From positions 18,972 to 82,971 of the forward strand of contig NZ_BMQA01000034.1 in the NCBI RefSeq assembly GCF_014647875.1: a stretch of DNA of 64,000 nucleotides. Reading direction: 5' to 3'. Below, one piece after another: positions 25,311 through 34,211 of the stretch. The position numbers and the translations under genes are program-made. The stretch is from Streptomyces brasiliensis. Lineage in GTDB: Bacteria; Actinomycetota; Actinomycetes; Streptomycetales; Streptomycetaceae. Positions within the stretch are counted from its first letter, which is position 1, and each line of letters opens with the position of its first letter. The notes under the pieces are model-generated. The model searched no databases, was not told where the DNA came from, and saw nothing but the letters and a program-made list of their open reading frames with translations.

Positions 25311-26654
25311 GTGCTTGAGCCCGCGTACCAGGCGGACGTCGTCGTAGTGGGGGCCGGCATCGCCGGACTCTCGGCGGCCCATCGGCTGACCAGCGCTGGA
25401 GTGTCGACGGTAGTCCTGGAGGCCGCCCCGTGTGTGGGCGGCCGCATGTCGACGGAGAAGGTCGACGGCTTCCGGCTCGACCGGATCGGACAGCTCCTGT
25501 CCACGTCGTACCCCGAACTACGCCTGACGCGGGGGCTGGACGCCCTCGTCCTGCGCCCCTTCGCGTCCGGTGTTCTGCTGCACCGCGACGGACGCCGGCA
25601 CCGTGCGGGCGCACCCGCGGGCGCAGGGAGCGCAAGGGGCGCACTCCACGCGGTGCGCGCCCTGGCGAGCGCCCCCAGGGGCTCGGCCGCGTCACCCGCC
25701 CCGGTGGGCGGAGCCGTCGACCAGGCCCGCCTGGGGGTGGCCCTCGCGAGGATCGCGGGTACGCCCGTCGAGCGCATCCTGGCCCGCCCCGAACTGCCCG
25801 CCGCCCACGCCCTCGCGGCTCGCGGGGTGCCCGCCCGCACGATCGACGGATTTCTGCGCCCGCTGCTCGCCGCCCTGCTGTGCGACCCGGAGCTGACCAC
25901 GTCGAGCCGGTGCGCCGACCTCGCCCTGCGTTCCTTCGCGAGCGGCCGGCTGTGCGTGCCCGAGGGGGGCGCCGAGGTGGTGCCCGAACTGCTGGCCCGC
26001 GCACTGCCGCCCGGCACCGTGCGCACCGGCGTCCGCGCCACCTCCGTCTGCACGACCTCGGTGACCACCGCCGAGCACGGCGAGATCCGCTGCCGTGCCC
26101 TCCTGCTCGCGACCGACGCGCGCGCCGCCGCCGAGCTGCTGCCCGGCCTGCGCGTCCCGGAGTTCCACCCGGTGACGGTGGTGCACCACACCACGGACGA
26201 ACCGCCCGCCACCGGCGCCTCGTTGCTCCTCGACGCCGACCGCGGCGGCCCGGTCGCGCACACCGCGGTCGTCAGTGAGGTCGACCCGAGCCGCGCGCCC
26301 GCGGGCCGGGCGCTGGTCTCCTCGACCGTCCTGGGCACTCCCCCGGAGGACGTCGACACCGCCGTACGCATGCATCTGGCCCGGCTGTACGGCACCCCGA
26401 CGCACCGCTGGGAGACCCTCGCCGTGCACCACACGCCCGAGGCCGTCCCCGCGATGCGACCGCCGCACGACCTGCGCCGCCCGGTACGGCTCCTGGCGGG
26501 CCTGTACGTGTGCGGCGACCACCGGGACACCAGCACCGTCCAGGGCGCCCTGCACTCGGCCCACCGGGCCGCGTCGGCGATCCTGGCGGACCTGGACGCG
26601 TCCGGTTCGATGCACCACACGGACCCGCCCCCGGCGTTGCGCAAGGCGGCCTGA
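25311..26654 (+). CDS. FAD-dependent amine oxidase/desaturase-like protein
   Basis: The dinucleotide motif VVVGAGIAGLSAAHRLTSAGV is followed by VLEAAPCVGGRMSTEKVDGFRLD, the pattern of flavin amine oxidases and phytoene-desaturase relatives. The C-terminal FAD segment LLAGLYVCGDHRDTSTVQGALHSAHRAA closes the cofactor site. The protein is 447 residues. I chose the GTG at 25311 because GAGGAGG lies just upstream. A longer frame exists but has no ribosome site. The substrate cannot be read from context. The next gene converges on it 12 bases away. Confidence 0.85.
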   Translation: MLEPAYQADVVVVGAGIAGLSAAHRLTSAGVSTVVLEAAPCVGGRMSTEKVDGFRLDRIGQLLSTSYPELRLTRGLDALVLRPFASGVLLHRDGRRHRAGAPAGAGSARGALHAVRALASAPRGSAASPAPVGGAVDQARLGVALARIAGTPVERILARPELPAAHALAARGVPARTIDGFLRPLLAALLCDPELTTSSRCADLALRSFASGRLCVPEGGAEVVPELLARALPPGTVRTGVRATSVCTTSVTTAEHGEIRCRALLLATDARAAAELLPGLRVPEFHPVTVVHHTTDEPPATGASLLLDADRGGPVAHTAVVSEVDPSRAPAGRALVSSTVLGTPPEDVDTAVRMHLARLYGTPTHRWETLAVHHTPEAVPAMRPPHDLRRPVRLLAGLYVCGDHRDTSTVQGALHSAHRAASAILADLDASGSMHHTDPPPALRKAA

Positions 26655-26666
26655 GGAGGACCCGGT

Positions 26667-28139
26667 CTACCCGAGCGCGGCCACCTTGTCCCGGTAGCCG
26701 CGCACCGGGGCCGCGTCCTTGTACGGCTCCAGCCGGCGCTCGAAGTCCCTGACGTACTCGACCGCCCGCGCCGAGCGCATCTCCACCGCCTGGCCCGCCG
26801 CCTCGGCGGCCAGCGCGCAGGCCTGGTCGAGTTCACCGAGGCCGAGCCGGGCGGTGGCGAGGACGACCCGGCAGAACAGCCGGCTGCGGGCGTACAGGGG
26901 GGCGCGCAGTTGCAGCGAGCGCTCGGCATGCTGCGCCGCGGCCCGGAACTGCTGCAGATCCCGGTGACAGTGCCCCAACTCGTCGGCGAGCTGTGCCTCG
27001 TCGAAGAAGCGCGCCCAGTGCGGGACCTCGTCCCCGGGCCGGGCCGCCTCCAGGGCGCGTTCGGCCCGCACCAGCGCACCCGTGCACGCCCGCACCTCCC
27101 CCAGTACGCTGTGCGCGCGGGCCTCGGCGGAGTGCAGCAGCGCCTGGACGACCGGCGGGGCGCTGGTGCCCACCCCCTGCTGGGCGACGCGCGCGAGCTG
27201 GACGGCCTCCCGCCCGTGCGCGAGATAGACGGCCTGGCGGCTCATGGTGACCAGGACGTAGGAGCCGTAGGCCCGGTCCCCGGCCGCCTGCGCGAGGCGC
27301 AGCGCCTGCACGTAGTAGCGCTGGGCGAGTCCGTGCGCGGCGATGTCGTACGACGTCCAGCCCGCGAGCCGGGTGAGGTCGGCCGCGGCGGCGAACAGCC
27401 GGCGGCCCGTCTGCTCGTCGTAGCTGCCGCGCAGCATGGGCTCGCACTCGTGCTCCAGGTAGCGCACCAGGGCCTGCCGGGCGTGGCCGCCGCCGTACTG
27501 GTCGTCGAGCGTGCGGAAGAGGTCGCCGACCGAACGGAGCGCGGAGATGTCGCCGTGAGTGACCTTCTGGCCGGGGTCCCGCTCGCGCGGGCCGCGCGGG
27601 CGGGACGGTGCGGGTACCGGCTGCTCCGGAACGGACCTGGGCGCGGCGGTCCGGCCCTGGGCGGGCACCCGGGGGGCGGGCTCGGCGCGGGCCACCTTGT
27701 CGTCGGCCCGGCCGATCAGCCAGTCGCGGCTGGGCACGACGAGGCCTGCCGGGGTGAACGCGATCTTGCGCAGCTCGGCGTGGCTGCCCGAGTCCTTGCG
27801 CCACAGCCCGCTGACGATGTCCACGGCCTCCTCGGGGGTGGAGGCGAACTCCAGCCCGGCGTACACCGGCGCGCAGGCGTCCAGGCCCAGGTCCTGAGCC
27901 GTGAGCCTGCGTCCGAGCCGGCGCGTGAAGACCTCGGCGATGAGGGCGGGCGTCGTGCCCCGGGGCTGCTGTCCGCGCAGCCACCGCGTCACCGACGTCT
28001 TGTCGTATCTGAGATCCAGCCCATGTTCGAGACCGAGCTGGTCGACGCGACGGGCCAGACCTGCGTTGGAGAACCCCGCTTCTGCGATGAGCGCGGCGAG
28101 CTGGCGATTGGGCGTGCGCTGCGCGGGTCGTTCCGTCAT
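26667..28139 (-). CDS. NsdA-like regulatory protein with TPR-like repeats
   Basis: A 490-residue cytoplasmic protein. The N-terminal 90 residues look like a helix-turn-helix (LAALIAEAGFSNAGLARRVDQ, YDKTSVTRWLRGQQPRGTTP). A proline-rich linker precedes a long helical region of TPR-like hairpins (GLAQRYYVQALRLAQAAGD, VQALLHSAEARAHSVLGEV, ALLVRAERALEAA-type). This architecture matches Streptomyces NsdA/NsdB-type regulators, which repress sporulation or antibiotic production. Which paralogue this is cannot be decided here. It starts at ATG 28139 and diverges from lipB. Confidence 0.78.
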   Translation of the reverse strand: MTERPAQRTPNRQLAALIAEAGFSNAGLARRVDQLGLEHGLDLRYDKTSVTRWLRGQQPRGTTPALIAEVFTRRLGRRLTAQDLGLDACAPVYAGLEFASTPEEAVDIVSGLWRKDSGSHAELRKIAFTPAGLVVPSRDWLIGRADDKVARAEPAPRVPAQGRTAAPRSVPEQPVPAPSRPRGPRERDPGQKVTHGDISALRSVGDLFRTLDDQYGGGHARQALVRYLEHECEPMLRGSYDEQTGRRLFAAAADLTRLAGWTSYDIAAHGLAQRYYVQALRLAQAAGDRAYGSYVLVTMSRQAVYLAHGREAVQLARVAQQGVGTSAPPVVQALLHSAEARAHSVLGEVRACTGALVRAERALEAARPGDEVPHWARFFDEAQLADELGHCHRDLQQFRAAAQHAERSLQLRAPLYARSRLFCRVVLATARLGLGELDQACALAAEAAGQAVEMRSARAVEYVRDFERRLEPYKDAAPVRGYRDKVAALG

Positions 28140-28378
28140 CTGTGGTGCGGTCTCCTGCCTTCCGGGCCGGCGAAGTGCCCGGATTGCCTGTGAGCAGCCC
28201 TTATGGCCTCATGGACGGCGCGAATGTAGCGGAGAGTGAACGGCCGATAGCAGACTTCTCCCCCCATTCATCCGATCGTGTGAGGATTGCCTCCGGAGCT
28301 GACGTGCACGGGCCGGACGTACAGTGGCTTGGGCGCGTTACGTGCCTGACACACACATCGCCGAGGGAGGCGTTTGCC

Positions 28379-29194
28379 GTGAGTGGGTTGCGGTTCGTCC
28401 GCATGGGGTTCGGGGCACAGGCCGTCGACTACCAGGAGGCCTGGGACGAGCAGCGCCGGGTGCACGCGGCACGGTTCGCCGACGAGCTCCCCGACACGGT
28501 CCTGCTGCTGGAGCACCCCCCGGTGTACACGGCGGGCCGGCGCACGGCGGACGACGAGCGGCCGCTCGACGGCACCCCGGTCATCGACGTGGACCGCGGC
28601 GGCAAGATCACCTGGCACGGCCCGGGCCAGCTGGTCGGCTACCCGATCCAGAAGCTCCCGCGCCCCGTGGACGTCGTCGCCCATGTCCGCCGGCTCGAAG
28701 AGGCCCTGATCCGCGCCTGCGCCGAGTTCGGCCTGGAGACCACCCGGGTCGAGGGCCGCAGCGGCGTCTGGGTCCTCGGCGACCCGGTCGAGCAGCGCCC
28801 GATGCTCGGCGGCCTCTCGCTCGACTTCGACCCGCGCCTGCACGACGAGGAGTTCGACCCCCGCCTCAACGGCCCGGAGTACGCCCCGTCCAACGCGGGC
28901 CAGCGGCGCGAGGACCGCAAGATCGCCGCGATCGGCATCCGCGTCGCCAAGGGCGTGACGATGCACGGCTTCGCACTGAACGTGAACCCCGACAACCGCT
29001 GGTTCGACAAGATCATCCCGTGCGGCATCCGCGACGCGGGCGTGGCCTCCCTCGCGAACGAACTGGGCCGCGACGTGACGATCGACGAGGTCCTGCCGGT
29101 GGTGGAGCGGCACTTGAGCGACGTACTCGAGAACGCGGACCTCAGCCCCAGGGTGATCGAGAAGACACCGGCGGCATCGAACTCGGCGGCATAA
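28379..29194 (+). CDS. lipB: Lipoyl(octanoyl) transferase
   Basis: LipB moves octanoate from acyl carrier protein to the target lysine of lipoyl domains. The sequence has VLLLEHPPVYTAGRRT, GGKITWHGPGQLVGYPI, Lys181 in RKIAAIGIRVAKGVTMHGFALNV, and catalytic Cys215 in IIPCGIRDAGVASL. GAGGGAGG lies 8 bases before the GTG at 28379, which fixes the start; a longer frame from 28142 is rejected. lipA follows 110 bases later. The likely targets are the two lipoyl domains of the E2 at 13.4 kb, plus glycine-cleavage H protein elsewhere. Length is 271 residues. Confidence 0.95.
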   Translation: MSGLRFVRMGFGAQAVDYQEAWDEQRRVHAARFADELPDTVLLLEHPPVYTAGRRTADDERPLDGTPVIDVDRGGKITWHGPGQLVGYPIQKLPRPVDVVAHVRRLEEALIRACAEFGLETTRVEGRSGVWVLGDPVEQRPMLGGLSLDFDPRLHDEEFDPRLNGPEYAPSNAGQRREDRKIAAIGIRVAKGVTMHGFALNVNPDNRWFDKIIPCGIRDAGVASLANELGRDVTIDEVLPVVERHLSDVLENADLSPRVIEKTPAASNSAA

Positions 29195-29304
29195 ACCAGC
29201 GAGTCCGGCCCTTGTAGACAGCCAAGGCCAGCACCCACGCCGGCCAACAAATCAACGGGCGTACCCTGAATCACGCCGAAGAATCAAACGCTAGGGAGCC
29301 GGTC

Positions 29305-30291
29305 GTGTCCGCAGTCGCACCCGACGGACGCAAGATGCTGCGCCTGGAGGTCCGCAACAGCCAGACCCCCATCGAGCGCAAGCCCGAGTGGATCAAGACC
29401 CGGGCGAAAATGGGCCCCGAGTACACGAAGATGCAGAGCCTCGTGAAGAGCGAGGGCCTGCACACGGTCTGCCAGGAAGCCGGCTGCCCCAACATCTACG
29501 AGTGCTGGGAGGACCGCGAGGCGACCTTCCTCATCGGCGGCGACCAGTGCACCCGGCGCTGCGACTTCTGCCAGATCGACACCGGCAGGCCCGAGGCGCT
29601 CGACCGCGACGAGCCGCGCCGCGTCGGCGAGTCCGTGGTCACCATGGACCTGAACTACGCCACCATCACCGGCGTCGCCCGCGACGACCTCGAGGACGGC
29701 GGCGCCTGGCTGTACGCCGAGACGGTGCGCCAGATCCACGCGCAGACCGCCGGCCGCGAGGCGGGCCGCACGAAGGTCGAGCTGCTGGCCCCCGACTTCA
29801 ACGCGGTCCCCGAGCAGCTCGCCGAGGTCTTCTCGTCGCGCCCCGAGGTGTTCGCGCACAACGTCGAGACGGTGCCCCGGATCTTCAAGCGCATCCGCCC
29901 CGGCTTCCGCTACGAGCGCTCCCTGAAGGTGATCACTGCCGCCCGCGACTACGGCCTGGTCACCAAGTCGAACCTGATCCTCGGCATGGGCGAGACCCGC
30001 GAGGAGGTCGGCGACGCGCTCCGGCAGCTGCACGACGCGGGCTGCGAGCTGGTCACCATCACGCAGTACCTGCGCCCGTCCGTGCGGCACCACCCGGTGG
30101 AGCGCTGGGTGAAGCCGCAGGAGTTCGTCGAGCTGAAGGAGGAAGCCGAGCAGATCGGTTTCTCCGGCGTGATGTCGGGCCCGCTGGTACGGTCCTCCTA
30201 CCGTGCCGGGCGGCTGTACCGGATGGCCGTCGAACAGCGTCACTCAGCCGCCCCGCTGCCGGGCGGTCCGGTCGCCGCCCAGGCTGTCTGA
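29305..30291 (+). CDS. lipA: Lipoyl synthase (radical SAM)
   Basis: LipA inserts two sulfur atoms into protein-bound octanoate using two iron-sulfur clusters. The auxiliary cluster ligands are Cys56, Cys61 and Cys67 (VCQEAGCPNIYEC), and the radical-SAM ligands are Cys82, Cys86 and Cys89 (CTRRCDFC). The C-terminal RSSYRAG carries the serine that binds the auxiliary cluster. LAPDFNA and ILGMGET are also typical. It is 328 residues long, starts with GTG, and sits behind lipB, probably in one transcription unit. Confidence 0.96.
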   Translation: MSAVAPDGRKMLRLEVRNSQTPIERKPEWIKTRAKMGPEYTKMQSLVKSEGLHTVCQEAGCPNIYECWEDREATFLIGGDQCTRRCDFCQIDTGRPEALDRDEPRRVGESVVTMDLNYATITGVARDDLEDGGAWLYAETVRQIHAQTAGREAGRTKVELLAPDFNAVPEQLAEVFSSRPEVFAHNVETVPRIFKRIRPGFRYERSLKVITAARDYGLVTKSNLILGMGETREEVGDALRQLHDAGCELVTITQYLRPSVRHHPVERWVKPQEFVELKEEAEQIGFSGVMSGPLVRSSYRAGRLYRMAVEQRHSAAPLPGGPVAAQAV

Positions 30292-30459
30292 CGCACCGTC
30301 ACTTGACTTACGCCGCAGCGGCGGTGGACTCGTATGAGTTCGCGCACACGCCGCTACTGGCGAGTAGCGACCGATACGACGCGGCCCCGGGCGTCCTCGC
30401 AGATGAGGGCGCCCGTCAGGGCCGCGTCAGCATTTCGGCCCCTCGCGACAAGGTTTCAT

Positions 30460-30496
30460 TGGTGTTTGACCGGTCGGTCACGCCCTGGTAACACCA
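30460..30496. promoter_or_regulatory. Nested palindrome upstream of the 66-residue gene
   Basis: TGGTGTT (30460-30466) and AACACCA (30490-30496) flank an inner TGACC-GGTC-GGTCA (30467-30480). The 270 bases between lipA and the small gene contain this and no other gene. It could be an operator for a TetR-like protein or an RNA hairpin. Confidence 0.4.
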
Positions 30497-30561
30497 GTCA
30501 GTGACGCTCGACTCACGCCAGGTACACCCACACACGAGCCGTACCGAGGGGGACCCCCGCC

Positions 30562-30762
30562 ATGCAGGCCGCGCCGGTTCGCGCCACACCCATCCCGTCC
30601 TTCACCGACGCACTCCGTGCCGTCGAGTCCCTGCTGATGAGCGGCGGCCAGCGCACCGCCCGCCGCAACGCCTGGACCTCCGTCCTGGAGGACCGCCGCC
30701 GCGCCAAGGACCGGGTCGAGGCACAGCGCGTCCTGGAGCAGGCCGCTTCCTCGCGCTCCTGA
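30562..30762 (+). CDS. Small conserved hypothetical protein (66 aa)
   Basis: A basic, helical protein: MQAAPVRATPIPSFTDALRA, then ARRNAWTSVLEDRRRAKDR and VLEQAASSRS. It is charged, with no signal peptide or membrane segment. AGGGGGA precedes the ATG. The strong codon bias and its fixed place between lipA and the DUF4191 gene suggest it is real. No function can be assigned; it might be a small coiled protein. Confidence 0.65.
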   Translation: MQAAPVRATPIPSFTDALRAVESLLMSGGQRTARRNAWTSVLEDRRRAKDRVEAQRVLEQAASSRS

Positions 30763-30825
30763 CGTCCCTCCCTCTCCGGGACACTGCCGTCGTCGGCGCT
30801 CCCGGGGCCACGTAGACTTCGTGGC

Positions 30826-31527
30826 ATGGCGAGGAAGGACACGGCAGCGGACGCTGCAAATCCCGGGCGACTGAAGCAGATCGCCCTGACCTACAAGATG
30901 ACCCGCAAGGCCGACAAGAAGATCGGTCTTGTACTCGCGGCTGTCGGAATCGTCACCTTCGGTGTCTTCCTCGCGATCGGCTTCTTGATCGGTCAAAAGA
31001 TCTATCTCGGCATCCTGGGCCTGCTGCTCGCCTTCCTCGCGTCGGCGATCGTGTTCGGGCGCCGAGCCGAGCGGGCGGCCTTCGGGCAGATGGAGGGCCA
31101 GCCGGGCGCGGCCGCGGCCGTGCTGGACAACATCGGCCGGGGCTGGACGACGACGCCCGCGGTGGCGATGAACCGCAGCCAGGACGTGGTGCACCGGGCG
31201 GTCGGCAAGGCCGGCATCGTCCTCGTCGCCGAGGGCAACCCGAACCGGCTGAAGACCCTGCTGGCCGCCGAGAAGCGGAAGATGGCCCGCATCGTGGCGG
31301 ACGTGCCGGTGCACGACGTGATGGTCGGCACGGGCGAGGGCCAGGTCGAGCTGAAGAAGCTGCGCACGACGCTGCTGAAGTTCCCGCGCGTCCTGACCGG
31401 CCCGCAGGTCACCACCACCAACGACCGGCTGCGCGCCATGGGCGACCTGATGAGCAACATGCCGCTGCCGAAGGGCCCGATGCCGAAGGGCATGCGGATG
31501 CCGCGCGGCGGTCCGAAGGGCCGCTAG
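30826..31527 (+). CDS. DUF4191 membrane protein
   Basis: A 233-residue protein beginning MARKDTAADAANPGRLKQI. It has two adjacent membrane helices (IGLVLAAVGIVTFGVFLAI and YLGILGLLLAFLASAIVFG), a soluble middle region, and a C-terminus rich in Pro, Gly, Met and Lys (PKGPMPKGMRMPRGGPKGR). This is the actinobacterial DUF4191 pattern, of unknown function. TAGACT (30813-30818) ends 7 bases before the ATG, so the message may be leaderless. It is always near lipA in the actinobacteria I recall. It ends at a strong hairpin. Confidence 0.85.
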   Translation: MARKDTAADAANPGRLKQIALTYKMTRKADKKIGLVLAAVGIVTFGVFLAIGFLIGQKIYLGILGLLLAFLASAIVFGRRAERAAFGQMEGQPGAAAAVLDNIGRGWTTTPAVAMNRSQDVVHRAVGKAGIVLVAEGNPNRLKTLLAAEKRKMARIVADVPVHDVMVGTGEGQVELKKLRTTLLKFPRVLTGPQVTTTNDRLRAMGDLMSNMPLPKGPMPKGMRMPRGGPKGR

Positions 31528-31532
31528 TCACC

Positions 31533-31586
31533 CGTACGACGAAGGGGGGCGCCCGGATCACTCCGGGCGCCCCCCTTCGTCGTACG
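31533..31586. terminator. Perfect bidirectional terminator between DUF4191 and RDD genes
   Basis: CGTACGACGAAGGGGGGC continues into GCCCGG, and the complementary side pairs across ATCACT, giving a stem of over 20 bp. It lies between convergent genes and serves both. Confidence 0.9.
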
Positions 31587-31602
31587 AGAAGCCGGACGAG
31601 GA

Positions 31603-32070
31603 CTAGATCCGCACTTCCACCGTCTTCGCCAGCCGATCGTGCAGGCCGCGGCTGTCGCGGTCCCAGATCAGGGCCGGGATCGCGAGGCAGAGCAGGACCG
31701 TGCGCAGCAGGGCGCGCAGCGGGTTCACGCGGCCCGTGGCGAGCTCGACGACGCGCAGGCCGAAGAGGCGCTTACCGGGGGTGAAGCCGACCGTGCCGAC
31801 GGTGAGGACGCCGAGCACCAGGAAGACGAGCAGCGCCCAGTTGCTGGTCGACTGGTTGTAGCCGTCGGTGATGAGGCCGTATGCGATCAAGACGCACAGC
31901 GCCCAGTCCACGGCCAGCGCGCCCAGGCGCCGTCCCGGGCGGGCGATCGATCCCGGCCCCTCCTCCGGCAGACCGAGCTGCTCGCCCCGGTAGCCGAAGT
32001 CGGCACCGGCCTCTTCCATGGCCGCGCGCGGCCCGGAGAGCCACGATCCCACTGCTTGCCTTCTGTCCAC
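31603..32070 (-). CDS. RDD-family membrane protein
   Basis: A 155-residue protein with the RDD hallmark: ARPGRRLGALAVDWALCVLIAYG, a second helix WALLVFLVLGVLTVGTVGF, TPGKRLFGLRVV, and a third helix ending WDRDSRGLHDRLAKTVEV. RDD proteins are membrane proteins of largely unknown role, some linked to ion transport. The GTG at 32070 is the likely start, with GTGGAGCG upstream; an in-frame GTG at 32052 is possible. It diverges from glnA, whose GlnR sites lie about 75 bases away. Confidence 0.83.
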   Translation of the reverse strand: MDRRQAVGSWLSGPRAAMEEAGADFGYRGEQLGLPEEGPGSIARPGRRLGALAVDWALCVLIAYGLITDGYNQSTSNWALLVFLVLGVLTVGTVGFTPGKRLFGLRVVELATGRVNPLRALLRTVLLCLAIPALIWDRDSRGLHDRLAKTVEVRI

Positions 32071-32144
32071 CGCTCCACGGTACTGCGCCCGTAAATGACC
32101 GGGGGACGGCGGGGTGTCCCGGGGCTACGGTGGAAGAAGGCCGG

Positions 32145-32198
32145 TTAACTTCAGCGAAACAAATGGGTCACGAGCGAGAAACCACACGTCCCTAGGGT
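32145..32198 (+). promoter_or_regulatory. GlnR boxes and -10 element of glnA
   Basis: TTAAC-n6-GAAAC (32145-32160) and GTCAC-n6-GAAAC (32167-32182) are in 22-base phase, matching the gTnAC-n6-GaAAC tandem bound by GlnR. TAGGGT at 32193-32198 follows as a -10 hexamer. GlnR would activate glnA under nitrogen limitation. Confidence 0.88.
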
Positions 32199-32283
32199 CG
32201 AGGCCAGCGTGTGCCACCGCACTGGCCGCACGAACGAACGATCTACCACCCCGGCACGGACGGTCGGGAGTAGGAGGAGCTGG

Positions 32284-33693
32284 ATGTTCCAGAACGCCGA
32301 CGAGGCCAAGAAGTTCATCGCGGACGAGGACGTCAAGTTCATCGACGTCCGCTTCTGCGACCTGCCGGGCGTCATGCAGCACTTCACGTTGCCCGCCGAG
32401 GCCTTCGACCCCGACGAGGAGCAGGCGTTCGACGGATCGTCGATCCGCGGCTTCCAGGCCATCCACGAGTCCGACATGGCCCTGCGCGCCGACCTGTCCA
32501 CCGCGCGTCTGGACCCGTTCCGCCGGGACAAGACCCTCAACATCAACTTCTTCATCCACGACCCGATCACGGGCGAGCAGTACTCCCGCGACCCGCGCAA
32601 CGTGGCGAAGAAGGCCGAGGCGTACCTGGCCTCCACCGGCATCGCCGACACCGCGTTCTTCGGCGCCGAGGCCGAGTTCTACGTCTTCGACAACGTCCGC
32701 TTCAAGACCGCCGAGAACGAGGCGTTCTACCACATCGACTCCGAGGCCGGCGCCTGGAACACCGGTGCCCTCGAGGACAACCGTGGTTACAAGGTCCGTT
32801 ACAAGGGCGGATACTTCCCCGTCCCGCCGGTCGACCACTTCGCCGACCTGCGCGCCGAGATCTCCCTGGAGCTGGCCAAGGCCGGCCTGAAGGTCGAACG
32901 TCAGCACCACGAGGTGGGCACCGCCGGCCAGGCCGAGATCAACTACAAGTTCAACACGTTGCTCGCGGCCGCCGACGACCTGCAGCTCTTCAAATACATC
33001 GTGAAGAACGTCGCCTGGCGCAACGGCAAGACCGCGACCTTCATGCCGAAGCCGATCTTCGGTGACAACGGCTCGGGCATGCACGTGCACCAGTCGCTGT
33101 GGAGCAACGGCGACCCGCTGTTCTACGACGAGGCCGGTTACGCGGGCCTGTCGGACACCGCCCGCTACTACATCGGCGGCATCCTCAGGCACGCCCCGTC
33201 GCTGCTGGCCTTCACCAACCCGACGGTGAACTCGTACCACCGTCTGGTCCCGGGCTTCGAGGCCCCGATCAACCTGGTGTACTCGCAGCGCAACCGCTCC
33301 GCCGCGATGCGTATCCCGATCACCGGTTCCAACCCGAAGGCCAAGCGCGTCGAGTTCCGCGCCCCGGACTCCTCCGGCAACCCGTACCTCGCCTTCTCGG
33401 CGCTGCTGCTCGCCGGCCTGGATGGCATCAAGAACAAGATCGAGCCGGCCGAGCCGATCGACAAGGACCTCTACGAGCTGGCTCCCGAGGAGCACGCGAA
33501 CGTCGCGCAGGTCCCGACCTCGCTCCCGGCCGTTCTCGACTCGCTCGAGCGCGACCACGAGTTCCTGCTCGCCGGTGACGTCTTCACGTCCGACCTGATC
33601 GAGACGTGGATCGACTTCAAGCGCACGAACGAGATCGCGCCGCTGCAGCTGCGTCCGCACCCGCACGAGTTCGAGCTGTACTTCGACGTGTGA
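32284..33693 (+). CDS. glnA: Glutamine synthetase type I
   Basis: GlnA condenses glutamate and ammonia with ATP. The 469-residue protein shows FDGSSIRGFQAIHESDM, FFGAEAEFYVFD, the metal-binding QHHEVGTAGQAEI, NGSGMHVHQS, and RNRSAAMRIP. Tyr397 in DLYELAPEE is exactly the canonical adenylylation site, so activity is probably controlled by GlnE. The ATG at 32284 follows GTAGGAGG. Transcription is probably controlled by GlnR through the boxes just upstream. A terminator hairpin follows. A type II enzyme lies at 50 kb. Confidence 0.98.
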   Translation: MFQNADEAKKFIADEDVKFIDVRFCDLPGVMQHFTLPAEAFDPDEEQAFDGSSIRGFQAIHESDMALRADLSTARLDPFRRDKTLNINFFIHDPITGEQYSRDPRNVAKKAEAYLASTGIADTAFFGAEAEFYVFDNVRFKTAENEAFYHIDSEAGAWNTGALEDNRGYKVRYKGGYFPVPPVDHFADLRAEISLELAKAGLKVERQHHEVGTAGQAEINYKFNTLLAAADDLQLFKYIVKNVAWRNGKTATFMPKPIFGDNGSGMHVHQSLWSNGDPLFYDEAGYAGLSDTARYYIGGILRHAPSLLAFTNPTVNSYHRLVPGFEAPINLVYSQRNRSAAMRIPITGSNPKAKRVEFRAPDSSGNPYLAFSALLLAGLDGIKNKIEPAEPIDKDLYELAPEEHANVAQVPTSLPAVLDSLERDHEFLLAGDVFTSDLIETWIDFKRTNEIAPLQLRPHPHEFELYFDV

Positions 33694-33741
33694 TATCGCC
33701 CCAGGTCAGAGCGGATAACCGCTCGCCCGGGCCGTCTCTGG

Positions 33742-33784
33742 GCCGTCGGCCGGCTCTCCATCTTCAGGAGAGCCGGCCGACGGC
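33742..33784 (+). terminator. glnA terminator
   Basis: GCCGTCGGCCGGCTCTCC pairs exactly with GGAGAGCCGGCCGACGGC across ATCTTCA, an 18-bp stem followed by TTTATCTGTT. It lies about 50 bases after the glnA stop. Confidence 0.92.
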
Positions 33785-34211
33785 TTTATCTGTTGAGCCC
33801 CTTTTGTCTGAGCCCTTTTATCGTGATCATGCTGGTCACGGTGGGTGCCGGGGACCAGAGATCGATGACGGCGAGGCTCCAGGTAAGGACAGCGGTCGAC
33901 CAAGACGCGATGCCCCGACCGGGGGCCTCGCCGTGCTGATCCTGGCCCAGCTGCGCTGCTGCCCCCGCCGAAGGACCCCGATCGTGCAGGCCATCCTCGT
34001 CCTGCACCACGTCGAGACCAGCCGCTACTCAGGATGAAGATGGCTCAATGATTTCTTGGCGGCGCTGTTCGAGGTGAACCGGCTCCTGCTCACGGCGACG
34101 TACCGGATACCGGGCTCGCAAAGTGAGGCCGAAGACTCGATGCAAGAAGCTGGTCGAAGCGGGCGACTTCAGGTCAGCTGCACCATCTGACGAGCGTGAA
34201 AGCATACGACG
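33785..34211. other. Gap after glnA without a recognisable gene
   Basis: About 430 bases follow the glnA terminator. Short frames exist on both strands, but none has a ribosome site or a family pattern. On the plus strand a piece reads VLILAQLRCC and then VQAILVLHHVETSRYSG before a stop, which may be the remnant of a lost gene. It marks the start of a variable stretch that runs to about 38.6 kb. Confidence 0.35.
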
